Shown here piece by piece: positions 14,439 to 21,802 of a stretch of DNA of 33,347 nt. This DNA is from Thermoleophilia bacterium (GTDB lineage: Bacteria; Actinomycetota; Thermoleophilia; Miltoncostaeales; Miltoncostaeaceae): positions 2,219 through 35,565 of the forward strand of contig JAGQUM010000007.1 in assembly GCA_020438485.1 (NCBI GenBank), given 5' to 3'. The notes beneath the pieces were generated by a model. It was given only the letters and a program-made list of their open reading frames with translations. It was not told the DNA's origin and did no database searches. The position numbers and the translations under genes are program-made. How positions within the stretch are numbered: the first letter of the stretch is position 1; every line of letters begins with the position of its first letter.

Positions 14439-14507
14439 TCGTTTCTCCTCGCGCTGCTCCCTAGGCGCCGGACGCTACCAGCCTCCCGGCGGCCGCCCGC
14501 GATGCCC

Positions 14508-14513
14508 TAGTGT
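14508..14513 (+). promoter_or_regulatory. Leaderless -10 box of the lipase-like gene
   Basis: TAGTGT lies exactly six bases (CGCGAC) before the ATG at 14520. It is back to back with the fabI promoter region on the other strand; the two -10 boxes are about 30 bases apart. Confidence 0.5.
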
Positions 14514-14519
14514 CGCGAC

Positions 14520-15347
14520 ATGACCGGCGAGCCGCTGCGCACCCCCACCGGCGAGCATGTCCACGTGTGGGCGCCACGCGGTGAGCCACGCGCCGCGGTG
14601 GTGCTGCAGCACGGGCTGGCCGAGCACGCCGGGCGCTACGTCACCGACCATGGCGGCATCGTCGGCCGCCTCACGGGCATGGGGATCGCCGTGTACGCGA
14701 TGGACCTCCTGGGGCACGGCGTGTCGCCAGGCCGGCGTCGCGTGGTCGACGTGAGGAGTGCCGTGCGCGCCCACGGCGCGGTGCGCCGCGAGGCGGGGCG
14801 GCTGGGCGTCGCGGTGGTGGCGGTGGGCCACTCGCTGGGAGGGCTGATCACGGCGGGAAGCGTCGCGGCCGATCCCGGCGGGCTGGCGGGCGCCGTGCTG
14901 CTGTCGCCGGCGCTCGTGCGGAGCCTTCCCGCGGCCGCGCGGCTCGGGGCGCTGGCCCTGGGGCGGGTCGCTCCGGCCCTGCCGGCGCGACCGATCACGG
15001 ACGGGCCGGACGCGCTGTCGCGGCGGACCGACGTGCTGGAACGCGCCGCGGCCGACCCCCTCATGAGCGGTGGCGCCGTGCCCCTGCGGACGGGGTCCAC
15101 CATCCTGCAGGTGTCGCAGGACGTGTGGCGGGCCGCTCCGCGGTGGACGACGCCCACGTTGATCGCCCACGGCACGGCGGACCGCGTGACCGGGTACGCG
15201 CACAGCGCGCGGCTGGCCGCGCTCATCGGCGGCGCGGCGACCTTCGTCCGCGTCGAGGGCGGCCACCACGAACTGCTGCACGACACCGACGGAGAGCACA
15301 CCCTTGCAACCGTCCTGGCCTGGGTGGACGCCCGCCTGGAGGGCTAG
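14520..15347 (+). CDS. Alpha/beta hydrolase, monoacylglycerol lipase/lysophospholipase type
   Basis: 275 residues of the Hydrolase_4 family. The oxyanion segment VVLQHGLAEHAGRY, the nucleophile elbow VGHSLGG (Ser105), the acid in AHGTADRVT and the histidine in VEGGHHELLHD complete a catalytic triad. The overall pattern resembles monoglyceride lipases and PldB-like lysophospholipases. No signal peptide is seen, so it acts in the cytoplasm or on the inner membrane face. The start is fixed by a leaderless promoter. Its stop overlaps the convergent DoxX-like gene stop by three bases. Confidence 0.88.
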   Translation: MTGEPLRTPTGEHVHVWAPRGEPRAAVVLQHGLAEHAGRYVTDHGGIVGRLTGMGIAVYAMDLLGHGVSPGRRRVVDVRSAVRAHGAVRREAGRLGVAVVAVGHSLGGLITAGSVAADPGGLAGAVLLSPALVRSLPAAARLGALALGRVAPALPARPITDGPDALSRRTDVLERAAADPLMSGGAVPLRTGSTILQVSQDVWRAAPRWTTPTLIAHGTADRVTGYAHSARLAALIGGAATFVRVEGGHHELLHDTDGEHTLATVLAWVDARLEG

Positions 15348-15832
15348 CCGGCACCGCGGCCGCCCCGACGGGCGGACCCGGCACCGCGCGCCGCGCGCCA
15401 CGCCGCCCCGATGCCCGCGGGCGGCGGCCCCGTCAGCAGCGGCGCCACCGCCAGGCCCATCACGATCGTCGCCAGGCGGTTCTTGAGCAGGTCCTCCACG
15501 ACACCCGACGTGGGGAAGCCGTACCCCAGCACCGCGACGAAGGCGAGGAACGCGACGATCGCCCACGCCGCCCAGGTGACGGCGTGGCCCCGCCACAGCA
15601 GCGCGAGACCGCACGCGATCTCGAACGCCGCCACTCCCCACGTGAGCCAACCGATGTTGGGCATCACGAACGACGTCCACCACGCGCTCATCCGCCCCAC
15701 GAGCGCGGTGTCGCCGAACACCCTGTAGCCCTCCGGGTCGGCGCGCCCACGCACCGCGTGAACGGCTCCGCCCGCGACGAACACGACCGCGTACAGCGTG
15801 CGGATCAGCGCGCGGGCGAGGTCACGTCGCAC
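15344..15832 (-). CDS. DoxX-like four-helix membrane protein
   Basis: 162 residues from GTG 15832, chosen because GAGG lies six bases upstream; GTG 15844 and ATG 15886 are alternatives. Four hydrophobic segments are seen: LIRTLYAVVFVAGGAVHAV, a region with WGVAAFEIACGLALLW, AAWAIVAFLAFVAVLGYG, and RLATIVMGLAVAPLL. Helix spacing and the E in the second helix resemble DoxX/DUF4870-type small membrane proteins. The C-terminus is Arg/Gly-rich and probably cytoplasmic. No partner gene is obvious: it is convergent with the lipase and divergent from copCD. Function unknown. Confidence 0.7.
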   Translation of the reverse strand: MRRDLARALIRTLYAVVFVAGGAVHAVRGRADPEGYRVFGDTALVGRMSAWWTSFVMPNIGWLTWGVAAFEIACGLALLWRGHAVTWAAWAIVAFLAFVAVLGYGFPTSGVVEDLLKNRLATIVMGLAVAPLLTGPPPAGIGAAWRAARGAGSARRGGRGAG

Positions 15833-15999
15833 GGGCCGCCTCACGTGTCCCCGGGCGGACCGGGCCGGACGCCGCCCATGCCGCACCGGCGGTGTCGTGG
15901 TGCGGACGTCCTGTGACCACGCCGTGATCCTAGGTGACGACGGCCCCGGGGACCGGTTGCCCCCTTGCGTCGCGCGCCGGGCCCGGTCACCATCGCCCG

Positions 16000-17421
16000 G
16001 TGCGTCGCTTCCCCGCCCTCATGGCGCTGATCGTTCTCGCCCTGTTCCCCGCGGGCGCGCTGGCCCATGCCCAGCTCGTGCGCAGCACGCCGCAGGCCGA
16101 GTCGGCCGGCAACGCGTCGCCCGCGACGGTGCGGATGGAGTTCACCGAGCCCGTGACGCTGCTGAAGGCGGCCGACGTGGAGGTGGTGAACCGCCGCGGC
16201 GAGAGCGTGGCCGCGGGCGCCGCGCGCGTCACGCCGGGCGACGTGAAGGCCGTCGAGATCCCGGTGCGTCCCGGGCTACCCGACGGCACGTACACGGTGC
16301 GTTACCGGGTGGTGAGCGCAGACAGCCACGTCATCCCGGGCGCGTATCCGTTCGCCGTGGGCGACGGGCCCGTCGGCCCGCCGTTCCTGGGCGGGCCCAC
16401 CAGCACCGGCCCGGGCATGACGAGCCCGTGGCTGGTGACGGCCCGCTTCCTCGAGCTCGTCGGCCTGGGCGGGCTGCTGGGCCTCACCGCGTTCCGATGG
16501 CTGGTGTGGCGCCCGGCGTGGGGCAGCCGCTGGGTCGCGGGCATCGCCGACGACGCCCGCGCCGCGGGCCTCGAGTGGGGACGCGACGCGTACTGGACGG
16601 CGTTCGGTGCGCTCGCCGTCGGCTCCATGGTCGCCGAGACATACCTGCTGGTGACGTACTCCGCGTCCGCGCTGGGCACGTCGGTGGCCGACGCGCTCAC
16701 GAACACGTCCGGCATCAGCACGGTGCTGTCCACCACCCGGCTCGGCGCGCTTGTGCAGGTGCGCGGGGCGTTGCTGTTCGCGCTGTTCGCCGTGGGCATC
16801 TGGGCGTTCCTGTCCGAGTTCGGCTCGGGGCAGCAGAGCCGGCCCGCGACGGCCACGCCGCCCCGCGCTCCGGCCGCCCTGATGGCGGCGCTCGTCGTCG
16901 CGGTCCTGTACGGCATCGCCGCGCAGGGGCACGCGTCGCAGGCGCCGGTCGCCCCGGCACAGATCGCCGCCGACCTCGGCCACATGTGCGCGGGCGCCGT
17001 ATGGGGAGCGGGGCTCGTGGCGGCGCTCGCGGCCATGCGGCGGCTGCCGGCCCGCATGCCGTCCGCGGGGGCCCGCGCGTCGACCGCCGTTCTGGCGGCG
17101 TTCTCCCGCGTCGCGCTCTGGGCGATCGTGGCGATCGTGCTCACCGGCGTCGTCCGCACGCTCGGCGAGATCGACGCGGTGGACGACCTGTGGCGCACCA
17201 CCTGGGGCAAGGTGCTCGTCGCGAAGGTCGCGGTGCTTGGGCTCGCGGGCCTGCCCGCCCTGCACAACCGGCGGGTCGTGGCGACGCTCGAGCGGCGCGG
17301 CACCACCAGCGCGGTCGGCCTGGCCCGCGTGCGCCGCGCCGTGCTGGTGGAGATCGCCGCGTCGCTGGCCATCGTCGCGCTGGCCGCGCTGCTTGTGGCC
17401 GAGGTACCCGGGCGGCTGTAG
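16000..17421 (+). CDS. CopC-CopD fusion, copper resistance/uptake protein
   Basis: 473 residues from GTG 16000, where a signal peptide begins ([24 protein letters not shown]). Mature residues open with [10 protein letters not shown], the N-terminal copper-binding histidine of CopC, and continue through MEFTEPV and [27 protein letters not shown], which carries the second conserved histidine. From about 130 onwards, around eight TM helices form a CopD domain, with [13 protein letters not shown] as the family-typical histidine motif. The fusion is common in Gram-positive bacteria and is linked to copper import or periplasmic copper handling. The frame is open back to GTG 15934, but the signal peptide argues for 16000. 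TAGGTG at 15931 is a weak -10. Confidence 0.9.
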   Translation: MRRFPALMALIVLALFPAGALAHAQLVRSTPQAESAGNASPATVRMEFTEPVTLLKAADVEVVNRRGESVAAGAARVTPGDVKAVEIPVRPGLPDGTYTVRYRVVSADSHVIPGAYPFAVGDGPVGPPFLGGPTSTGPGMTSPWLVTARFLELVGLGGLLGLTAFRWLVWRPAWGSRWVAGIADDARAAGLEWGRDAYWTAFGALAVGSMVAETYLLVTYSASALGTSVADALTNTSGISTVLSTTRLGALVQVRGALLFALFAVGIWAFLSEFGSGQQSRPATATPPRAPAALMAALVVAVLYGIAAQGHASQAPVAPAQIAADLGHMCAGAVWGAGLVAALAAMRRLPARMPSAGARASTAVLAAFSRVALWAIVAIVLTGVVRTLGEIDAVDDLWRTTWGKVLVAKVAVLGLAGLPALHNRRVVATLERRGTTSAVGLARVRRAVLVEIAASLAIVALAALLVAEVPGRL

Positions 17422-17611
17422 GCGGGGCCCATCGCCGGGGCCATACGCCACCCGGCGGGCCGTTGACGGGTTCATTAGTCTCCCGGTGGGGAGACACACC
17501 TGCGCGAGCCGCGCGGTACGGCGTGGTTTCGTCACCCCCCGGCCGGGCCCGTGCGGCCCGCGCCCGGAGACGCGTGGGTCATCCGCCACACACGAGGGGA
17601 CACCACACCAC
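17422..17611 (+). promoter_or_regulatory. aceB promoter region with inverted repeat
   Basis: TAGTCT (17476-17481) is the best -10. It overlaps a perfect inverted repeat, GTCTCCC (17478-17484), GGTG, GGGAGAC (17489-17495), placed over the expected transcription start; this could be an operator or a 5' hairpin. TTGACG at 17463 is only seven bases before the -10 and is probably not its -35. The leader of about 120 bases ends with GAGGGG (17594-17599) ahead of the ATG. Confidence 0.45.
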
Positions 17612-19210
17612 ATGAGCACGATCAACGCTCCCGACGGGGTCGAGGTCCTGGGAGCCGCCACCGACGCGGCCCAGGAGATCCTCACGCCGGAGGCTCTGGA
17701 GTTCGTCGCGACGCTCCACCGCGCGCACAACGCGCGCCGCAAGGAGCTGCTGGCGGCGCGGGTCGAGCGCGCCAAGCGCCTCGACGCGGGCGAGAAGCCC
17801 GACTTCCTGCCCGAGACCGCCGACGTGCGCGCCGGCGACTGGAAGGTGGCCCCCGTACCGGCCGACCTCCAGGACCGCCGCGTCGAGATCACCGGTCCCG
17901 TCGACCGCAAGATGATCATCAACGCGCTCAACTCGGGCGCGTACGTGTTCATGGCCGACTTCGAGGACTCCAACACCCCCACGTGGCAGAACACGATGGA
18001 GGGCCAGGTCAACCTGCGCGACGCCGTGGCCCGCACCATCGAGTTCAGCCAGCCCGACGGCAAGCACTACGCGCTGAAGGACAAGATCGCCACGCTGCTG
18101 GTGCGCCCGCGCGGCTGGCACATGGAGGAGAAGCACGTCACGATCGATGGGGAGCCCGCCTCGGCCTCGATCTTCGACTTCGGCCTCTACCTGTTCCACA
18201 ACCACGCGGAGGCCAAGAAGCAGGGCACCGGCCCCTACTTCTACCTGCCGAAGATGGAGAGCCACCTGGAGGCCCGCCTCTGGAACGACGTGTTCGTCCA
18301 GGCGCAGGACCTGCTGGGCATCCCGCAGGGCACCATCAAGGGCACGGTGCTGATCGAGACGATCCTCGCCGCGTTCGAGATGGACGAGATCCTGTACGAG
18401 CTGCGTGACCACTCGGCGGGTCTCAACTGCGGCCGCTGGGACTACATCTTCAGCTGCATCAAGAAGTTCGGCTCGGACCCCGACTTCGTGCTGGCCGACC
18501 GCGGCCTGGTGACGATGACGACGCACTTCATGCGCTCGTACTCGCTGCTGTGCATTCAGACGTGTCACAAGCGCGGCATCCACGCCATGGGCGGGATGGC
18601 GGCCCAGATCCCGATCAAGGGCGACGACGCGGCCAACGAGGCGGCGCTCGGGAAGGTGCGCGCCGACAAGGAGCGCGAGGCCAACGACGGCCACGACGGT
18701 ACGTGGGTGGCCCACCCGGGCCTGGTGCCGATCGCCCTCGAGGCGTTCAACGCGGTCATGAAGACCCCGAACCAGATCGACTCGGGCAAGCAGCAGGATG
18801 TCACCATCACGCAGAAGGACCTGCTGACGTTCGAGCCCGACGCCCCCATCACGGAGGCGGGCCTGCGGCAGAACATCAACGTGGGCATCCAGTACCTGGG
18901 CGCCTGGCTGGGCGGCACGGGCTGCGTGCCGCTGTTCAACCTCATGGAGGACGCGGCCACGGCCGAGATCTCCCGCAGCCAGGTGTGGCAGTGGGTGCAC
19001 AGCGACAAGGGCGTGCTGGACGACGGCCGCAAGGTCGACATGCCGCTGGTGAACGCCATCGTCGCGGAGGAGATGGTGAAGATCCGGGCGGAGCGCGACG
19101 ACGACCCCACCGGTGACTACCAGAAGGCCTCCGAGCTGTTCGTCGGCCTCATCGAGCCGAAGTCGTTCACGGACTTCCTGACGCTTCCCGCGTACTCGAT
19201 GATCGACTAG
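17612..19210 (+). CDS. aceB: Malate synthase A
   Basis: 532 residues, the isoform A length. It condenses glyoxylate with acetyl-CoA to malate in the glyoxylate shunt. Diagnostic segments: [17 protein letters not shown] (111-127), LLVRPRGWH with the active-site Arg (about 162-170), [36 protein letters not shown] (metal-binding Glu/Asp and family signature), [16 protein letters not shown] and [18 protein letters not shown] with the catalytic Asp. The ATG at 17612 follows GAGGGG by 12 bases; the frame is open far upstream, but the family N-terminus begins here. Isocitrate lyase is not in this window; citrate synthase is 8 kb away. Confidence 0.97.
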   Translation: MSTINAPDGVEVLGAATDAAQEILTPEALEFVATLHRAHNARRKELLAARVERAKRLDAGEKPDFLPETADVRAGDWKVAPVPADLQDRRVEITGPVDRKMIINALNSGAYVFMADFEDSNTPTWQNTMEGQVNLRDAVARTIEFSQPDGKHYALKDKIATLLVRPRGWHMEEKHVTIDGEPASASIFDFGLYLFHNHAEAKKQGTGPYFYLPKMESHLEARLWNDVFVQAQDLLGIPQGTIKGTVLIETILAAFEMDEILYELRDHSAGLNCGRWDYIFSCIKKFGSDPDFVLADRGLVTMTTHFMRSYSLLCIQTCHKRGIHAMGGMAAQIPIKGDDAANEAALGKVRADKEREANDGHDGTWVAHPGLVPIALEAFNAVMKTPNQIDSGKQQDVTITQKDLLTFEPDAPITEAGLRQNINVGIQYLGAWLGGTGCVPLFNLMEDAATAEISRSQVWQWVHSDKGVLDDGRKVDMPLVNAIVAEEMVKIRAERDDDPTGDYQKASELFVGLIEPKSFTDFLTLPAYSMID

Positions 19211-19221
19211 CGATCGGCAGG

Positions 19222-19227
19222 TAGCGT
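19222..19227 (+). promoter_or_regulatory. -10 box upstream of sixA
   Basis: TAGCGT lies eight bases before an ATG at 19236 and 37 before the sixA ATG, within the short gap after aceB. It suggests that the sixA-membrane-EamA group is transcribed on its own. Confidence 0.35.
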
Positions 19228-19235
19228 TCGGGGCG

Positions 19236-19271
19236 ATGTCCACGCCGACGGAGCCCCGAACGCCATGCTGA
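19236..19271 (+). CDS. Candidate 11-residue leader peptide before sixA
   Basis: ATG 19236 starts a frame (MSTPTEPRTPC) that ends with TGA 19269-19271, just inside the start of sixA (ATG 19265). The ATG is near the predicted transcription start. GGAG at 19250-19253 could equally serve sixA directly (11 bases of spacing), so the mini-ORF may be fortuitous. Confidence 0.25.
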   Translation: MSTPTEPRTPC

Positions 19272-19756
19272 TCTGCCTGCTGCGCCACGGCATCGCCGAG
19301 GACGCCGGTGCCGACACCGGCTACGCCGACGCCCCGCGGCGCCTGACGCGCGACGGCGTCGAAAGGATGCGCCGCGAGGCCGCGGGCATCCGCCGCCTCG
19401 ATATGGGCGTCCACGCGGTGATCCACAGCCCGCTGGTGCGGTGCGCCGAGACCGCCGCGATCGTCGCCGACGCCCTCGGGGTGAAGGCCCGCGCCCACGA
19501 CGCGCTGCAGCCCGGCGCCGACGCGGAGGCCGTGCGCGAGATCGCCGCGGAGAACCGCGGCGCGGACGCCATCGTTCTGTGTGGCCACCAGCCGGACATG
19601 AGTGAGATCACGTACGACCTGGTGCGCGGGGGTTACGTCGAGTTCCGCAAGGGTACGCTGGCCGTGATCGACATCCCCGACGGACACACCGGAGGTGGCG
19701 TGCTGCGCGCCGTGTATCCCCCCCGCTCCCTGCGCCTGCTCGGAGGCGACGCGTGA
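19265..19756 (+). CDS. SixA-like histidine phosphatase
   Basis: 163 residues. LLRHG (Arg7, His8) is the phosphohistidine motif, HSPLVRCAETAAIVADAL the second Arg block and VLCGHQPDMSEITYDLV the second histidine. Length and motif layout match SixA, which removes phosphate from phosphohistidine proteins; in E. coli the target is the nitrogen phosphotransferase protein NPr. Actinobacterial relatives are of uncertain target. The stop overlaps the GTG of the following membrane protein gene, so the two are translationally coupled. Confidence 0.85.
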   Translation: MLICLLRHGIAEDAGADTGYADAPRRLTRDGVERMRREAAGIRRLDMGVHAVIHSPLVRCAETAAIVADALGVKARAHDALQPGADAEAVREIAAENRGADAIVLCGHQPDMSEITYDLVRGGYVEFRKGTLAVIDIPDGHTGGGVLRAVYPPRSLRLLGGDA

Positions 19757-20145
19757 TCGCCGCGGTCGGCGCGGCCCTCGTGGCCCTCGCACTCGCCGGC
19801 TCCGGCGTGCTGTTCGGCATCCTCGGCCTGGCCAAGATGGCTGTCGGGGCGCTGCAGACCACCGTAACGGGCCGCCTCGGCAAGACCATGGGCCAGGCCG
19901 GCGCCGTGGGGATCGGCTGGGGCGTCAGCCGCTTCGCCGGCAGGTTCGCGACACCCATCCTCATCTGGGGCCTGCTGCTGATCGGTGTGGCGGCCCTCGT
20001 GGCCGTGCTGACCTGGGAGACGCCTCAGACGCTCATCGGCATCGCGGCGGGAGCCGTGCTCGCACTGGCCATCGCGCGTGGCGTGCCGTCAGTGGTCGAG
20101 GGGATGATCAAGCGCCGTCTGGCCAAGGGCATCCTCCATCGCTGA
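19753..20145 (+). CDS. Small membrane protein coupled to sixA
   Basis: 130 residues from GTG 19753 (GTGA overlap with sixA). Hydrophobic helices at about 3-27, 66-86 and 92-110 are separated by a Gly-rich, weakly amphipathic segment (TVTGRLGKTMGQAGAVGIGWGVSRFAGRF). The C-terminus is basic (MIKRRLAKGILHR), probably cytoplasmic. I recognise no family. The coupling suggests its amount is matched to the phosphatase, but no functional motif is seen. Confidence 0.7.
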   Translation: MIAAVGAALVALALAGSGVLFGILGLAKMAVGALQTTVTGRLGKTMGQAGAVGIGWGVSRFAGRFATPILIWGLLLIGVAALVAVLTWETPQTLIGIAAGAVLALAIARGVPSVVEGMIKRRLAKGILHR

Positions 20146-20170
20146 CGATCGCGCCCGGTCCGGCGCCGCG

Positions 20171-21022
20171 ATGGCGCTGACGGCGCAGGCCCTGGTGGGG
20201 ACGTCGTTCGCGGTACTCGGCGCCCTGGACCGCTATCCGCTGGCGCTGGGGCAGGCGCCCCGGTACCTCGCGGCCGTCGGCCTGATGATGCTCGTCGCCC
20301 GCCGCCGGCTGCCGCGCGTCGGGTCCCGCGACGTGGTCCGCATTGCGCTGATCGCCGCATCGGGCCTGGTGGCGTTCAACCTCCTGGTGCAGGAGGGCGT
20401 GACCCGCAGCGACGCCGCGTCGGTGGGCGTGGTGGTCGGGTGCGTGCCGATCGCCCTGGCGCTGCTCGGACCGCTGCAGCGCGGCGAGCGACCGCGGGCG
20501 ACGCTGCTTCTGGCGGGCCTGGTGGTGGCGGCCGGAGCCGCGATCGTGCAGGGAGGCGGGGCCCGCTTCACCGTGGCGGGCGTCGCGCTGGCCCTGGGCG
20601 CCATGGCGTGTGAGGCGGCGTTCACGCTGCTGGCCGTGCCGCTGCTGCCCCGGCTGGGCGCCCTCGGCGTCAGCGGCTGGACGTGCCTCGCGGGCGCCGC
20701 GATGTTCGCGGCCTGGGCCCTCGCCGACGTCGGGCGCTGGCGGGCGCCGGACGCTGGAGAGGTGGCGTCGCTGGCGTGGCTCATGGCCGCCGTCACCGTC
20801 GCGGCGTTCCTGCTGTGGTACCGCGCCGTGGGACGCATCGGCGCGGAGCGGGCCGGGCTGTTCGTCGGCGTCGTGCCCGTGAGCGCCCTCGTCACCCAGT
20901 GGATGGTCGGGCAGGGAGCGCCGCGCGCCGCCCAGGTCGCCGGCGTCGCTCTGGTGGCCGCGGGCGTGACGTGGGGGATGCGGGCCGCCGCCCGGCCCCC
21001 GCGCGTCGTCCCGCCTGCGTGA
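20171..21022 (+). CDS. EamA/DMT-family transporter
   Basis: 283 residues with about ten hydrophobic helices in two similar halves, the drug/metabolite transporter layout. The first half has YLAAVGLMMLVARRRLP and ASGLVAFNLLVQEGVTRSDAASVGVVVGCVPIALALL; the second ends with WYRAVGRIGAERAGLFVGVVPVSALV, the EamA signature of the second repeat. It is an exporter or exchanger of small metabolites with unknown substrate. The N-terminus seems slightly short, so a non-canonical start a few codons upstream is possible. It follows the membrane protein by 25 bases and converges with the PPOX gene. Confidence 0.85.
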   Translation: MALTAQALVGTSFAVLGALDRYPLALGQAPRYLAAVGLMMLVARRRLPRVGSRDVVRIALIAASGLVAFNLLVQEGVTRSDAASVGVVVGCVPIALALLGPLQRGERPRATLLLAGLVVAAGAAIVQGGGARFTVAGVALALGAMACEAAFTLLAVPLLPRLGALGVSGWTCLAGAAMFAAWALADVGRWRAPDAGEVASLAWLMAAVTVAAFLLWYRAVGRIGAERAGLFVGVVPVSALVTQWMVGQGAPRAAQVAGVALVAAGVTWGMRAAARPPRVVPPA

Positions 21023-21032
21023 CCCCCGCGCG

Positions 21033-21464
21033 TCAGGCCGTGATGTCGTCCTGCGCCACGACGTGTTCGGGCCGCAGGCGCACCAGCATCTCTCCCGTCA
21101 CGGCGTTGCGGGCGCCGAACTCCTCGGCACGGTCCGCTCCCATGTAGCGCTCGCCGATGCGGGTGGCCCACGCCCGCATCTCGTCGAGATCCTCGCTCAG
21201 GTGCACGCGCCCGTCGACGCGCACGTACGCGTACGGCGGCTCCTGCATGTCGACGCACAGCGAGGCACGCCCGTCGCGCGCCAGCGCCCGCCCCTTGACG
21301 GACCCCTTCCACGTCGTGAACAGCAGGGACCCGTCGTCGTCGACGACGAACCAGACCGGCACCACCATGGGGGCCCCGTCCCTTCGGGTGACCGCCAGCT
21401 TGCCGGTGCGCGTCCCGCGGGAGAGGAACTGCCGCGCCTCGCTCTCGTCCATTCGCCTCGCCAC
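21033..21464 (-). CDS. PPOX-class split-barrel flavin/F420-dependent protein
   Basis: 143 residues from GTG 21464, supported by AGGAGG five bases upstream; the ATG at 21452 is less well placed. The sequence RTGKLAVTRRDGAPMVVPVWFVVDDDGSLLFTTWKGSVKGRALARDGRASLCVDMQEPPYAYVRVDG follows the PNPOx-like split beta-barrel pattern of F420- or flavin-dependent oxidoreductases and haem oxygenase-like proteins. Relatives in actinobacteria reduce biliverdin, fatty acids or quinones with F420H2. It begins two bases after the FeoC-like stop, so it belongs to the feo transcript; an iron-linked redox role is possible but not shown. Confidence 0.82.
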   Translation of the reverse strand: MARRMDESEARQFLSRGTRTGKLAVTRRDGAPMVVPVWFVVDDDGSLLFTTWKGSVKGRALARDGRASLCVDMQEPPYAYVRVDGRVHLSEDLDEMRAWATRIGERYMGADRAEEFGARNAVTGEMLVRLRPEHVVAQDDITA

Positions 21465-21466
21465 GC

Positions 21467-21802
21467 CTACCTCCTCAGTCGCAGGGCCACCGGGCCGCGG
21501 GACGTCGCGGGCCCTTCGGCGCCGCACCCCGCATCGCCGTCGGCGCGCCCCGACCCGCACGATCCGCATCCGGCGGCGGGGCACCCCCCGGCGAGCGGGT
21601 CCATGGACACGCGCCCCATGCGTACCAGGTGGTCCAGCGCCGTGTCGACCACCTCGGGGTCGAGGCCGGACGCCGCGGCGATCTCGGCGCGGGTCGACAC
21701 GCCTGCCTCCAGCGCGGCCGCGACGCGGCTCAGCGGGCCGGGGGACGACGCGTTGGCCAGCCCGATGGCCTCGCGTCCGTCGTCGGCGGGGGGCCCTACC
21801 AC
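21467..21802 (-). CDS. FeoC-like winged-helix protein with Cys-rich tail
   Basis: 111 residues; GTG 21802 or 21805 overlaps the feoB stop. Residues about 24-65 form a small winged helix (LSRVAAALEAGVSTRAEIAAASGLDPEVVDTALDHLVRMGRVS). The part after it holds five cysteines, GGCPAAGCGSCGSG and AGCGAEG, a spacing that resembles the Cys cluster of FeoC, which binds Fe-S or senses oxygen/iron and modulates FeoB. Position after feoB supports the assignment. Sequence divergence among FeoC proteins is large, so this is a functional guess based on order, fold and cysteines. Confidence 0.65.
   Translation of the reverse strand: MVGPPADDGREAIGLANASSPGPLSRVAAALEAGVSTRAEIAAASGLDPEVVDTALDHLVRMGRVSMDPLAGGCPAAGCGSCGSGRADGDAGCGAEGPATSRGPVALRLRR

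Noticed and set aside
17463-17468. TTGACG as the -35 of the aceB promoter
   Set aside because: The spacer to TAGTCT is only seven bases, and the hexamer 17 bases downstream is G-rich, so it is unlikely to work as a promoter pair.
17579-19792. 737-codon open frame antisense to aceB and sixA
   Set aside because: The sense strand encodes textbook malate synthase. The antisense product has repetitive Val/Arg/His composition and no motif.
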